64,000 bases of DNA from Bradyrhizobium sp. 186 (GCF_023101685.1 NZ_CP082164.1:5394001-5458000); one strand, 5' to 3'. Positions 34,098 through 43,666 are shown, counted from the first letter of the stretch. Notes: a model not told the origin generated them from the sequence alone. Numbers and translations: made by a program.

Positions 34098-35123
34098 GTG
34101 AGTAACGATCCCGTCGTCGCGATTGTCGGCGTCACCGGTGCGGTGGGCGCCGAGTTCATCGCCACCATGGACAAGCGCGGTTTTCGCGTCGGCAAGCTCA
34201 AGGCTCTGGCCAGCGCCCGCTCGGCCGGCAAGACAGTATCGTTCCGCGGCAAGGACGTCGTCATCGAGGAACTGACCGAGCGCGCCTTCGATGGCGTCGA
34301 CATCGCCCTGTTCTCCGCCGGCGGCAGCATTTCGAAGACGTATGCCCCGATCGCGGTCAAGGCGGGCGCCGTCGTCGTCGACAACTCCTCCGCCTTCCGC
34401 ATGGATCCGAACGTGCCGCTTGTGATCCCCGAGATCAACGCGAACCGCATCCGCGACCACAAGGGCATCATCGCCAACCCGAACTGCGCCGCGATCACGG
34501 CGCTGGTGCCGCTGTGGCCGATCCATCAGAAGAACCGCATCAAGCGCGTGATCATCTCGACCTACCAGGCCGCCAGCGGCGCCGGCGCTGCCGCGATGGA
34601 CGAGCTCGTCGAATCCACCCGCGCCAATCTCAACGGGCAGGTCTATACGCCCAAGGTGATGCCGCACCCCTACGCTTTCAACCTCTTCAACCACAACACG
34701 GCGGTCGATCCCGAGACCGGCTACAACGACGAAGAGACCAAGGTCATCAATGAAACCCGCAAGATCTTCGAGGACGAGAAGATCGCGATCGGCGTCACCT
34801 GCGTCCGCGTGCCGGTGCTGCGCGCCCATTGCGAGGCCATCACCTTCGAATGCGAGAAGACGATCAGCGAGGACCAGGTCCGTGCCATCATGGCGCAGGC
34901 ACCGGGCATCAAGGTCGTCGACGACCGCACCAGGAATTACTTCCCGATGCCGATCGACGCCTCGGGCCAGGATGACGTCCTGGTCGGCCGCATCCGCAAG
35001 GACCTCAGCGACGCTAGCGGCCATTCGATCTCGATGTTCGTGGCGGCGGATCAGCTGCTGAAGGGCGCAGCGCTGAACGCGGTGCAGATCGCGGAGCTGC
35101 TGCCGCAGCGGGTGATGGCGTAA
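34098..35123 (+). CDS. asd: Aspartate-semialdehyde dehydrogenase
   Basis: 341 residues from GTG 34098 (MSNDPVVAIVGVTGAVGAEF). GGAGGAG at 34088-34094 is a good ribosome site for this start; ATG 34086 would place that site inside the gene. It reduces aspartyl phosphate to aspartate semialdehyde in the lysine/threonine/methionine pathway. NADP fold GVTGAVG, active-site Cys in NPNCAAITAL near residue 131, and the late LRAHCEAITFE block are present. It is preceded by a possible threonine-sensing leader. Confidence 0.96.
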   Translation: MSNDPVVAIVGVTGAVGAEFIATMDKRGFRVGKLKALASARSAGKTVSFRGKDVVIEELTERAFDGVDIALFSAGGSISKTYAPIAVKAGAVVVDNSSAFRMDPNVPLVIPEINANRIRDHKGIIANPNCAAITALVPLWPIHQKNRIKRVIISTYQAASGAGAAAMDELVESTRANLNGQVYTPKVMPHPYAFNLFNHNTAVDPETGYNDEETKVINETRKIFEDEKIAIGVTCVRVPVLRAHCEAITFECEKTISEDQVRAIMAQAPGIKVVDDRTRNYFPMPIDASGQDDVLVGRIRKDLSDASGHSISMFVAADQLLKGAALNAVQIAELLPQRVMA

Positions 35124-35203
35124 CGAAGAAGGTGCGTGGGGTGGGTTTGCGACTTATCCGCCGAAGCTCGAAGAGCAGAGATGGAAGCGTAACCCACCTC
35201 TTT

Positions 35204-35599
35204 TCAGATCAGCGCGATCGCGATATCCGTCCTGCCGAAGTCGCCGCCCTTGAAGAGGAGCGGCTGCGAACGCGACTTGGCCAACGCATAGACGGCGCAA
35301 TCAACAATGTTCAACTGCGCGGGATGGCCGCTACCCTTGCCGTACTGCCGAAACGCCTCGAACGCGCCTTTCGACATTTCGTCGTCAAATGGCACCACGA
35401 CCAGTGTCGTGCTCCGCAGCAATTCGTCGAAAAGCTCAACGGCTTGTGGTCCAAGCCGCGCGAAGAGAACGATCCTGGTTTCAAGTACTGCTACGGCTGA
35501 GATCAGCAGATTGTCGGCATCGCGCATTGCGGCGCGATAGCGTGGACCATCGGGCTCATTGGTTATCGCCGCTATGATTGCCGACGTGTCCAAGACCAT
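35204..35599 (-). CDS. PIN-domain toxin (VapC type)
   Basis: 131 residues, start ATG 35599, overlapping the antitoxin stop by one base (TGATG). PIN acidic residues: Asp4 in MVLDTSAIIA, Glu in VLETRIVLFARL, Asp in NIVDCAVYALAKS, and the last in GGDFGRTDI. VapC toxins are RNases that cleave tRNA or rRNA. All catalytic positions are present. Confidence 0.92.
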   Translation of the reverse strand: MVLDTSAIIAAITNEPDGPRYRAAMRDADNLLISAVAVLETRIVLFARLGPQAVELFDELLRSTTLVVVPFDDEMSKGAFEAFRQYGKGSGHPAQLNIVDCAVYALAKSRSQPLLFKGGDFGRTDIAIALI

Positions 35600-35844
35600 C
35601 AGGACGGGAGCCCGAAGCGATCGTACTCGACGATTTCATCGGAAGACCGAGCGTCCAGCACGCGGAGGAGCAAGGCGCGCTCAAAAAACGAGTCGAGGGT
35701 AGCCTTCCGATCGCGGGCCACCGAAGGCTCCAGACGGGACAGCCGCTCCTCAATGGCGCGTTCCAAGGCCGTCTCGATATCCTCCCCTGTCAGGCGGGAG
35801 AGACGTTGGGCAAGCTGGTCGACCTTGGTAGAGCGGATGTTCAT
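35599..35844 (-). CDS. VapB-type antitoxin (Rv0623-like)
   Basis: 81 residues, start ATG 35844. N-terminal ribbon/helix (MNIRSTKVDQLAQRLSRLTG) followed by EALERAIEERLSRL-like helix and a C-terminal toxin-binding tail (DEIVEYDRFGLPS). It is coupled to the PIN toxin by the TGATG overlap. Confidence 0.87.
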   Translation of the reverse strand: MNIRSTKVDQLAQRLSRLTGEDIETALERAIEERLSRLEPSVARDRKATLDSFFERALLLRVLDARSSDEIVEYDRFGLPS

Positions 35845-35934
35845 GGATCAATCGATCTCAGAAGATACCGATGAACATATCACATCGCGGCTAGCCGGAA
35901 CAGCGCCTACACCGACCTGCGTTCCACCCGGTAT

Positions 35935-37005
35935 TCACCTCGCCCGGAACAATAGGCACGCATCCCCGTACGAATAGAACCGATAGCCTTCGGCGATCGC
36001 GTGCGCGTAGGCCGCCTTCATCGTCTCCAGCCCGGAGAACGCCGATACCAGCATGAACAGCGTCGAGCGCGGCAGGTGGAAATTGGTCAGCAAAACATCG
36101 ACGGCGCGGAAGCGATAGCCGGGGGTGATGAAGATCGACGTCTCGGCCGCGAACGGCTGGATGGTGCCGTCCTCGGCGGCGGCGCTTTCCAGGACCCGCA
36201 GCGACGTGGTGCCGACGGCGACGATGCGGCCGCCATTCTTGCGCGCGGTGTTCAGCCGCTCCGCCGTGTCGGCCGAGATCGTCCCCCACTCGGCGTGCAT
36301 CTTGTGGCCTTCGGTGTCGTCCGCCTTGACCGGCAAAAACGTCCCTGCCCCGACATGCAGCGTGACGCGGTTGATGCCCACGCCGCGGTTGCGCAACGCC
36401 TGCTCCAGCGCCGGGGTGAAGTGCAGGCCCGCGGTCGGCGCGGCAACGGCGCCTTCGTCTGCCGCAAACATGGTCTGATAGTCGGCGAGGTCCTGGTCGT
36501 CCGGCGTGCGCTTGGAGGCGATGTAGGGCGGCAGCGGCGGACTGCCGAGGTCCGCAATCGCCTGGTCGAGCGCCGGCCCGTGAAACGAAAATGAGAGTGT
36601 CACCTCGCCTTCACTGCCCTTGGCCTCGACCTCGGCGTCGAGATGGCCAAGCAGGCAGACCTTGCCTTCGTTGCCGAAGCGGATGCGGTCGCCGGCGACG
36701 AGTTTCTTGGCAGGCTTCACCAGCGCCTGCCAGCGCGAACCCTCGAGGCGCTTGATCAGCGTCGCCTCGATCTTCGGCTCAGTCTCGCGGCCGATGCGGC
36801 GGCCCCTGAGCTGCGCCGCGATCACCTTGGTGTCGTTGACGACGAGCTGGTCGCCCGCCTTCAGCCATTGCGACAGGTCGGAGATCGTTTGATCGCGCAG
36901 CGCGCCGCCTTCCACGACCAGCATCCGCGCGGAGTCGCGCGGCTGCGCCGGGCGCAATGCGATGCGCTCGGGCGGCAGATCGAATTCGAAGAGATCGGTG
37001 CGCAT
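35935..37005 (-). CDS. queA: tRNA preQ1(34) S-adenosylmethionine ribosyltransferase-isomerase
   Basis: 356 residues, start ATG 37005. It converts preQ1 in tRNA to epoxyqueuosine. Family motifs: [24 protein letters not shown] N-terminus ([20 protein letters not shown]), [44 protein letters not shown] and [17 protein letters not shown]. It is normal in length and intact. Genes downstream (35204-35844) and the asd to patatin block separate it from tgt. Cyclophilin and coaD genes precede it on the same strand. Confidence 0.96.
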   Translation of the reverse strand: MRTDLFEFDLPPERIALRPAQPRDSARMLVVEGGALRDQTISDLSQWLKAGDQLVVNDTKVIAAQLRGRRIGRETEPKIEATLIKRLEGSRWQALVKPAKKLVAGDRIRFGNEGKVCLLGHLDAEVEAKGSEGEVTLSFSFHGPALDQAIADLGSPPLPPYIASKRTPDDQDLADYQTMFAADEGAVAAPTAGLHFTPALEQALRNRGVGINRVTLHVGAGTFLPVKADDTEGHKMHAEWGTISADTAERLNTARKNGGRIVAVGTTSLRVLESAAAEDGTIQPFAAETSIFITPGYRFRAVDVLLTNFHLPRSTLFMLVSAFSGLETMKAAYAHAIAEGYRFYSYGDACLLFRAR

Positions 37006-37105
37006 AGTCGGGACCTGTCATCGCCCGCCTTGTGCGCACTTGCGCACTGGGGCGGGCGATCCAGTACTCACGATCTTTGTTGTCATCAGAGCCGGTGATT
37101 ACTGG

Positions 37106-37127
37106 ATGCCCCGCCTTCGCGGGGCAT
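37106..37127. repeat. ATGCCCCGC hairpin
   Basis: ATGCCCCGC/GCGGGGCAT with a CTTC loop between the cyclophilin and queA genes. This is a common short palindrome in Bradyrhizobium; no T tract follows on the minus strand. Confidence 0.75.
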
Positions 37128-37135
37128 GACAGCAA

Positions 37136-37600
37136 TTACGCCGCGTCCGCCGCCATCCGCGCCTTGACGATCTTGTCGGGGTTCTGCACCGGCTCGCCGC
37201 GCTTGATCTTGTCGACGTTCTCCATGCCTTCGGTGACCTTGCCCCACACCGTGTACTGGTTGTCGAGGAAGCGGGCGTCGTCGAACACGATGAAGAACTG
37301 GCTGTCGCCGGAATCAGGGCTCGCCGCACGGGCCATCGAAGTGACGCCCCGCACATGCGGCTCCTTGCTGAACTCGGCCTTCAGCTTCTGGCCCGAGCCG
37401 CCGGTGCCGGTGCCGTGCGGGCAGCCGGTCTGCGCCATGAAGCCCTCAATGACGCGGTGAAAGACGATGCCATCGTAGAAGCCTTCGCGCACGAGCTGCT
37501 TGATGCGAGCAACGTGGCCGGGGGCGAGGTCGGGCCGCATCTCGATGGTGACGGGACCCTGCGTGGTCTCGAGGATCAGGGTGTTTTCGGTGGCGCTCAT
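37136..37600 (-). CDS. Peptidyl-prolyl cis-trans isomerase (cyclophilin), cytoplasmic
   Basis: 154 residues, start ATG 37600, no signal peptide. Cyclophilin motifs: FHRVIEGFMAQTGCPHGTGT, SQFFIVFDD and NQYTVWGKV. It overlaps the upstream gene (37597-38007) by four bases, so both are coupled. The secreted cyclophilin at 38016 is its exported counterpart. Confidence 0.94.
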   Translation of the reverse strand: MSATENTLILETTQGPVTIEMRPDLAPGHVARIKQLVREGFYDGIVFHRVIEGFMAQTGCPHGTGTGGSGQKLKAEFSKEPHVRGVTSMARAASPDSGDSQFFIVFDDARFLDNQYTVWGKVTEGMENVDKIKRGEPVQNPDKIVKARMAADAA

Positions 37601-38007
37601 GTTCGTCTCTCTTCGGTTGGGGGTGAAGTCTTCCGGTTGCGAAACTGGATCGCGAATGGACGCCCCGCAGCGGCCCCGGCCATCGCATCGGTAAATGGCA
37701 TCGGCGTGCAGCGTTGCAATGCCTCCATCACCGCGATCCGGTATTGCAGCCGGTCATCGTCGGAGGCCTCCGCGGATTCATAGGTAATCCTTGGATGGCC
37801 CAGAATGTTTCCGGCCCGGTTAAAGCTCACGACGACGGTGATGTCGATGGGGCGGGCCCTGGCGGCCGGGGGCGGCTTCCAGCAGGTGCGAAGATGCTGG
37901 AATATCTCCTGGATGGTATTAACCCTCGCGTCCTCGGCGGCAGCGCCGGAGATGCCGAGGAAAAGCGCCGCGGCAGCTACCAGGAGCCTGTCGCCGCGAC
38001 GCGCCAT
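37597..38007 (-). CDS. Secreted hypothetical protein between two cyclophilins
   Basis: 136 residues, start ATG 38007. Signal peptide MARRGDRLLVAAAALFLGIS ending AAA. The mature part has CWKPPPAARARPIDITVVVS and RCTPMPF, with two cysteines; the fold resembles TonB C-terminal-like periplasmic domains, but this is uncertain. It is tightly packed in the coaD-ppi-ppi-queA row. Confidence 0.75.
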   Translation of the reverse strand: MARRGDRLLVAAAALFLGISGAAAEDARVNTIQEIFQHLRTCWKPPPAARARPIDITVVVSFNRAGNILGHPRITYESAEASDDDRLQYRIAVMEALQRCTPMPFTDAMAGAAAGRPFAIQFRNRKTSPPTEERRT

Positions 38008-38015
38008 CGCCTCTC

Positions 38016-38591
38016 CTACTTGATGTCGGAGGCGACCTGCACCTTCACCATCTTGTCGGGATCGGTGACGGTGCCGCCGCCCGAGCCGGGAGGAGCCTTC
38101 TTCAGCTTGTCGACGACGTCCATGCCCTGCACGACCTCGCCAATCACCGTGTATTGGTTGTCGAGGCTGCCGCCGTCCGCGAACATGATGAAGAACTGCG
38201 AGTTGGCGGTATCGACGCTGTCGCCGCGCCGCGCCATGCCGACGATGTCGCGCGCGAAATGCACCTTGGAGAATTCCTGCTTCAGGTTCGGATATTTCGA
38301 GCCGCCGGTGCCGTTGAAGTTCTGGCCGTCGCCGGTCTGCGCCATGAAGCCGTCCATCACGCGGTGGAACGGCACGTTGTTGTAATATCCCTCGCGCGCG
38401 AGCTGCTTGATGCGCTCGGCGTGCTGGGGCGCAAGATCTGTCCGCAGCTTGATGACGATGCGGCCCTTGGTGGTGTCGATGACAATGGCATTGGCCTTGT
38501 CGAGGCCCGCCGGCAGGGTCTGTGCGCCCGCCGGGACCGCGCCGACGAGCGCGGCAAAAATCGTGGCAAGAATTGCGAGACGGCGGATCAT
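38016..38591 (-). CDS. Peptidyl-prolyl cis-trans isomerase (cyclophilin), exported
   Basis: 191 residues, start ATG 38591. Signal peptide to about residue 24 (AGAQ). Cyclophilin core: FHRVMDGFMAQTGDGQNFNG, SQFFIMFADG and NQYTVIGEV. Predicted to act in the periplasm. It lies eight bases upstream of the next gene in the same row. Confidence 0.93.
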   Translation of the reverse strand: MIRRLAILATIFAALVGAVPAGAQTLPAGLDKANAIVIDTTKGRIVIKLRTDLAPQHAERIKQLAREGYYNNVPFHRVMDGFMAQTGDGQNFNGTGGSKYPNLKQEFSKVHFARDIVGMARRGDSVDTANSQFFIMFADGGSLDNQYTVIGEVVQGMDVVDKLKKAPPGSGGGTVTDPDKMVKVQVASDIK

Positions 38592-38628
38592 GAAAACTCC
38601 GGATCAGGTGAGATGAAGTTGTGCGCCG

Positions 38629-39126
38629 TTATCCGGCGAATTTGGCCTTGAGCAGTGCTGCGACAAGCGGCGGCACGAACGTCGAAATATCGCCGCCCAT
38701 GGCTGCGATCTGGCGCACCAGTGTGGCGGTGATCGGGCGGACCATGGGGGAGGCCGGCAGGAAGACCGTGTGCACCTCCGGCGCCATGGCCTCGTTCATG
38801 CCGGCGAGCTGCATCTCGTAGTCGAGATCGGTGCCGTCGCGCAAACCGCGAATCATGATGGTCGCGCCATGCTTGCGTGCGGCGGTCACGGAGAGGTCGT
38901 CAAAGGTGGTGGCCTCGAGGGTGCAGCCGGCCGCTGCCGCCACCGGCCCGCAGACGTCGTGGAGCATCTTCAGGCGCTCATCGGTCGAAAACAATGGCTT
39001 CTTGCCGGGATGGACCCCGATCGCGACCACCAACCTGTCACAGAGCGGAACGGCATGCCGGACCACGTCCAGATGGCCGTTGGTGATGGGGTCGAAGGAA
39101 CCTGGATAGAAGGCGATGCGCGGCAT
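38629..39126 (-). CDS. coaD: Phosphopantetheine adenylyltransferase
   Basis: 165 residues, start ATG 39126. It makes dephospho-CoA from phosphopantetheine and ATP. The nucleotidyltransferase opening [18 protein letters not shown] contains the T/HxGH motif; the [19 protein letters not shown] block binds substrate. First gene of the row coaD-ppi-(hypothetical)-ppi-queA. Confidence 0.96.
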   Translation of the reverse strand: MPRIAFYPGSFDPITNGHLDVVRHAVPLCDRLVVAIGVHPGKKPLFSTDERLKMLHDVCGPVAAAAGCTLEATTFDDLSVTAARKHGATIMIRGLRDGTDLDYEMQLAGMNEAMAPEVHTVFLPASPMVRPITATLVRQIAAMGGDISTFVPPLVAALLKAKFAG

Positions 39127-39382
39127 GGCTCCCTCCTACCGCGGACGGCCCGGCCCGGCAAGCCGGGCAGGTTCCCGGCCGTTCCGCTCAAAAATCAGCC
39201 GATGAGCTGTCGGCGGGGCGGCCTTTGTTTCGTCCTGAGGGTGGCCACGAAACAAAGCCATCGCGGACGAAACCATTTTCCGTATCCGCGAAGACGTCCG
39301 GAAACTGGCCATGGTTACTAATCCACCCAACGAATGACGGGCCGCACACAAGGCGCAGCGGCCGCATCACAGGGGACCGTCG

Positions 39383-39640
39383 ATGATCAAGGCTCTTTCA
39401 GCGATCGCACTCTCTGCGTGTGTTGCCGCAGCACTCAGCCTTCTGCCCGGGTTTGCTCCAACCGTCGAAGCCAGCGTGCCGCAGGCGCTCGCAAAGGCCG
39501 ACCGGCTCGACATGCGCACCATCGGCAAGGACTGCTCGCAGCAGGCCTGGCCGAATTTTGAGGCATCGTGCCTCCGCCAGGCCGGCACCAAAGCCAACAT
39601 CCGCGAGGCTCGCCTCGTGACTGCCGACCGCACCCCGTAG
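39383..39640 (+). CDS. Small secreted hypothetical protein
   Basis: 85 residues, start ATG 39383. Signal peptide MIKALSAIALSACVAAALSL, cleavage near VEA. The mature part has RTIGKDCSQQAWPNFEASCL with two cysteines and a conserved tryptophan. Conserved in Bradyrhizobium as I recall; function unknown. Confidence 0.75.
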   Translation: MIKALSAIALSACVAAALSLLPGFAPTVEASVPQALAKADRLDMRTIGKDCSQQAWPNFEASCLRQAGTKANIREARLVTADRTP

Positions 39641-39720
39641 TCGGGTCTGTAAGGTTCGCGTCACACAAACCCGGATATAAATCTCTTGGATATTCGCGAC
39701 GTCTCGTCGCAGACTGCCTG

Positions 39721-41685
39721 ATGATCGCGCCCGCGGAATGGCCCGCCGGACGCGAGCCCATTGGGGGGTCGCCGTTGTCCAGTACGCCCGCAGTCGCTTC
39801 CGGCCATCATCCTGATCCGCTGCCGCTTGCCATGACCATGGGCGCCCTCGGGGTGGTCTATGGCGATATCGGCACCAGCCCCCTCTACGCCCTCAAGGAA
39901 GCCGCCAAGGCGGCCGCCCATGGGGCTACTCTCGCTCCCGAAGCTGTCCTGGGGATTGCATCTCTCATCCTCTGGGCGCTGCTCCTGATCATCTCACTGA
40001 AATATGCGCTGTTGATCCTGCGCGCGGACAACCGCGGCGAAGGCGGCATCGTAGCGCTCCTGGCACTGCTGCACGCCCGCCATGCCCAGCCCGGCACATG
40101 GCGCGCCCACCTGCTGGTCGTCGGACTCGTCGGCGCCGCCCTGCTCTATGGCGATGGCGCGATCACGCCTGCGATCTCGGTGCTGAGCGCCATCGAAGGC
40201 CTCAAGGTTGACGCGCCTTCGCTTGCGCCGGCGGTGGTGCCCGTGACGATCGCCATCCTGGTCGGGCTGTTCATGATGCAGAAGCAGGGCACCGGCTTCA
40301 TCGGCCGCATCTTCGGGCCGGTGATGATGGCCTGGTTCATCGTGCTCGCTGCGCTCGGCATCCACGGCATCGTCAAGGCGCCCGCGGTGCTGGTCGCGCT
40401 CAGCCCGCTCTACGCCTTCGACTTCCTGATCCACCAGGATTTCCACGTCTCCTTCGCGATCCTCGGCGCGGCCTTCCTCGCGGTGACCGGCGGCGAGGCC
40501 ATGTATGCCGACATGGGGCATTTCGGGCGCTTTCCGATCCGGCTGGCCTGGTTCGCGGTCTGCCTGCCCGCGCTGGTGCTGAACTACTTTGGGCAGGCTG
40601 CGCTGCTGATCACCGATCCCAGCATGATCGAGAATCCCTTCTTTCAACTCTGCCCCGACGCGTTGCATTACCTGCTGGTCTCCTTCTCGGCGGTCGCAAC
40701 CGTGATCGCCTCGCAGGCGATCATCTCCGGCGTGTTCTCGCTAACTCAGCAGTCGATCCAGCTCGGCTTCCTGCCGCGCATGCAGATCCGCCACACCACC
40801 AGCGCTGCGATCGGCCAGATCTACGTGCCGCTGGTGAACTGGCTGCTCGCCGCCGCAACGCTCGGCGCGGTCCTGAGCTTCGGCACCTCGGAAGCGCTTG
40901 CCGGCGCCTACGGCATCGCGGTGTCGCTGCTGATGGCGATCACCACGCTGCTTGCCGCGCTGGTCGCGATCCAGTGGGGCTATTCGCCGTGGCTCGTGGT
41001 CGCCGTCAACGGCTTCTTCTTCGTGATCGACGTGATCTTCTTCTCGGCCAATTCGATCAAGCTGTTCGAAGGCGGCTGGTTTCCGCTGCTGCTGGCCGCC
41101 CTCGTCGCCTTCCTGATGCTGACTTGGCGCGCCGGCGTGAAGCTGGTCGAGGCCGCGCGTGGAAAGCTGCGCCAGCCTGAGGAGGATTTGATCGAGACGG
41201 CAGTCAACAAATGCAGCGCGAGGCTGCCCGGGACCGCGGTGTTCCTCGCCTCGGCGCCGAAAGGCGTGCCGCTGGCGCTGACGCAGTTCGTCAAGCACAA
41301 CCACGTCCTGCACGAGCGTATCGTCCTCGTCACGGTCCTGATCGAGGAATCGCCGCACATCACCGACGAGGAACGCGCCGAGGTGATCGAGATCATCCCC
41401 GGCATCACCCGCGTGGTCCTGCATTACGGCTTCATGCAGAACCCGACGATCTATGACGGGCTGACCCTCGCCTGCCGCCTGGGCAAGCTGCCCGGCATCG
41501 ATCTCTCCGACATCACCTATTATGTCGGCCGCGAGACCATCATCCCGCGCGAGGATGTGCCGGGCATGTGGGTCTGGCGAGAAAGCCTGTTCGCCTTCCT
41601 CCAGCGCAACGCCGAGCGCTCGGCTGCGTTCTTCGGCGTACCGACCAAGCAGGTGGTGGAGTTCGGGACCGAGCTGGAGATTTAG
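39721..41685 (+). CDS. kup: Kup-family potassium uptake transporter
   Basis: 654 residues from ATG 39721; TTG 39775 (after a GGGGGG run) is an alternative start. Twelve membrane segments; the signature GVVYGDIGTSPLYALKE opens the first. It imports potassium with protons. The C-terminal cytoplasmic domain (from about residue 480, ETAVNKCSARLPGTAVFLAS) and YYVGRETIIP motif are typical. Intact and monocistronic. Confidence 0.95.
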   Translation: MIAPAEWPAGREPIGGSPLSSTPAVASGHHPDPLPLAMTMGALGVVYGDIGTSPLYALKEAAKAAAHGATLAPEAVLGIASLILWALLLIISLKYALLILRADNRGEGGIVALLALLHARHAQPGTWRAHLLVVGLVGAALLYGDGAITPAISVLSAIEGLKVDAPSLAPAVVPVTIAILVGLFMMQKQGTGFIGRIFGPVMMAWFIVLAALGIHGIVKAPAVLVALSPLYAFDFLIHQDFHVSFAILGAAFLAVTGGEAMYADMGHFGRFPIRLAWFAVCLPALVLNYFGQAALLITDPSMIENPFFQLCPDALHYLLVSFSAVATVIASQAIISGVFSLTQQSIQLGFLPRMQIRHTTSAAIGQIYVPLVNWLLAAATLGAVLSFGTSEALAGAYGIAVSLLMAITTLLAALVAIQWGYSPWLVVAVNGFFFVIDVIFFSANSIKLFEGGWFPLLLAALVAFLMLTWRAGVKLVEAARGKLRQPEEDLIETAVNKCSARLPGTAVFLASAPKGVPLALTQFVKHNHVLHERIVLVTVLIEESPHITDEERAEVIEIIPGITRVVLHYGFMQNPTIYDGLTLACRLGKLPGIDLSDITYYVGRETIIPREDVPGMWVWRESLFAFLQRNAERSAAFFGVPTKQVVEFGTELEI

Positions 41686-41756
41686 CCCGAAGTTTTCGCT
41701 TGGGAAGTGTGCAAGGGATTGATCCGACTCGATAAGTTGACGGTCGGTGTTTTCAA

Positions 41757-43517
41757 TTACTGGACACGCAGCGGGTCAAGATCGAGCAGCTTGAACGCGG
41801 CCTCCTGGACGGAGGTTGGTGTGGAATGGAGCATGAAGCGATGCTTGGTGTGAAGGGGCACGCGCATCGTGTTTCGGACCAGCGTGCCGAGATGGGCGAT
41901 GAGCGCATCGAAGCTCATGACGTGATGGCCGTCGGCTGATCGCTTTGTTGCCTTCTTGGCCTTCGCCGCCTCAGATGGTTCGGTCTTGGCGACGGGAGAG
42001 GTCCGTTCTCCCCGGGCGGCCTCAAGGTCGGTGTCGTGGAACAACAGCGGCGCCAAGGCTTCTCGCAGGTGCCATTCGACGTGATAGGCCAGCATGCACA
42101 GGAAGACATGGGCCCGCACGTGCTGTGCCGTCCAGTGGCGGATCGGCCGTATTTCGAGATCGATGGTTTTCATGGACCGGAAGCTGCGTTCGACTCGCGA
42201 CAGGTCCTTGTAGGCCTGAACCGCCTCTGCAGCGTCGAGATGCCCAGCGGGTATGCTGGTTCGGATGACGTAGATGCCGTCGAGGCGAGCCTCTTCCTCG
42301 ATCTGCTCGATCCGTCGCTGCCATGAGAGATAGCCATCGGCCACTTCGACGTCGAAGTGCTTGGCCATCTTCTTGCGGTCCAAAACCGCACCAACCGCGA
42401 TGCCGATCTGGGCGGAACTGCGCAACGCAGAGTGTTTGCGCTGGACCTGCGCTTGAACGCGGGCAAGTTCGTGCTCGGTCGCGGCCAGCAGATCCTCGCG
42501 TTTGCGCGCTCGTTCGGCTGCCAGATCGCGATTGCGACAGACGATCAGCCGCTCGCCTGGGAACAGGTCAGGGGCGCTGATTTCGGCGAGATCGCGGTCA
42601 TCGAACAGCGACAGCTGCAGCGGCCCGTTCTCCGCCGCCAAAGCCTGGATCGCCGGCGCGCGCAGGCAGGTGATCCAATCGACGCCCGCCGGCTTGAGAT
42701 CATCGCGGATGCGTGCCGAGGTGATCATTCCCCGATCCCCGACCAACACCATACGGCTGATCCCGAAGCGATCCTTGATCTTTTGGACTTGAGAACTCAG
42801 CGTCTTCGGATCGGCCGTGTTGCCGTCGAAGACTTCAACCGCAATCGGCAGCCCCTCACGCGTACAGAGCAGCCCGTAGACAATCTGCGGCCGGTCGCCC
42901 CGGTGATCGCGGCTATGGCCATAGCGCGCCAGCGGACAGCAGCGGCCCTCAAAGTAGGACGAGCTGACGTCGTAGAGCACCAGCACGCCGTCCTGGAGAT
43001 GTCGCCGCGCCAAGCCGGTCTCGATCCGCGCCTGGCGCTCGACCAGCCAATCGAGCGCCTCATAGGCCTCGCGCTCCTTCACCTTGCCCAGGCGCAGAAC
43101 CGATCCGAGGCTGGAGATTGCCGTCTCCTGATCCACCGCCCGTACAAAGCCAAGCTTCGAGCGTGGCGCAATCAACCGATCAACGATCATGGCTACCACC
43201 AGATCGTAATGGCGTCGCGATGCCTCATCCTTCGTCGTGCTTAAAATCAGCCGATCCAGTGCAATTCTGCGGATCGTCCCGAGCGCCGCTGCAACATGGC
43301 CGTGAGGCAGTGAGCGCTCGATTTGAATCTCGTCCGGTCCGGTGCCAATCACCGTGCCGCCCTTGAGCAGAGCCTTCAGTCCGCCAATCAAATCCACCGG
43401 CAGCTTGCTCAGATTGGCCAAGGTCCGCTTCTGCGCGCGGCCATGCTCGTCGCGATACGCCTCCCGCAACAGCACCGCAGGCGGCGAGCCTCGATTGGGA
43501 ATCGTCTCGATGAACAT
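41757..43517 (-). CDS. IS1634-type transposase (IS4 superfamily)
   Basis: 586 residues from ATG 43517 (MFIETIPNRGSPPAVLLREA); an in-frame TTG at 43523 is less likely. DDE motifs: D in LYDVSSSYFEG, D in MVLVGDRGMI, and the late block FRSMKTIDLEIRPIRHWTAQ-type segment (YKDLSRVERSFRSMKTIDLE) with the catalytic Glu. Length fits the family. I could not match terminal repeats, so the ends are undetermined. A hairpin covers the start codon (43516-43553). Confidence 0.9.
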   Translation of the reverse strand: MFIETIPNRGSPPAVLLREAYRDEHGRAQKRTLANLSKLPVDLIGGLKALLKGGTVIGTGPDEIQIERSLPHGHVAAALGTIRRIALDRLILSTTKDEASRRHYDLVVAMIVDRLIAPRSKLGFVRAVDQETAISSLGSVLRLGKVKEREAYEALDWLVERQARIETGLARRHLQDGVLVLYDVSSSYFEGRCCPLARYGHSRDHRGDRPQIVYGLLCTREGLPIAVEVFDGNTADPKTLSSQVQKIKDRFGISRMVLVGDRGMITSARIRDDLKPAGVDWITCLRAPAIQALAAENGPLQLSLFDDRDLAEISAPDLFPGERLIVCRNRDLAAERARKREDLLAATEHELARVQAQVQRKHSALRSSAQIGIAVGAVLDRKKMAKHFDVEVADGYLSWQRRIEQIEEEARLDGIYVIRTSIPAGHLDAAEAVQAYKDLSRVERSFRSMKTIDLEIRPIRHWTAQHVRAHVFLCMLAYHVEWHLREALAPLLFHDTDLEAARGERTSPVAKTEPSEAAKAKKATKRSADGHHVMSFDALIAHLGTLVRNTMRVPLHTKHRFMLHSTPTSVQEAAFKLLDLDPLRVQ

Positions 43518-43553
43518 TCCCAAATCGAATCACATCTCGACTGATTTGGGAAT
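43516..43553 (-). promoter_or_regulatory. Hairpin sequestering the transposase start codon
   Basis: ATTCCCAAATC (43516-43526) and GATTTGGGAAT (43543-43553) are a perfect 11-base inverted repeat. In the minus-strand mRNA the downstream arm ends in GGGAATG, the ribosome site and start codon. External readthrough RNA would fold and hide the start, as is known for IS10 and IS50. Confidence 0.7.
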
Positions 43554-43666
43554 CCCCGTTACATGGATACAAACTGCAAACTACTCTCCGCCCATCCGCC
43601 CGAAAGGATTCGTCTTTCAGGTCAAACCAAGCGCAAACTTCGGTTTAGCGAACGGTGAATGGCGAA

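Noticed and set aside
34014..35024. 336-codon minus-strand frame over asd
   Set aside because: Antisense shadow of a clear enzyme gene.
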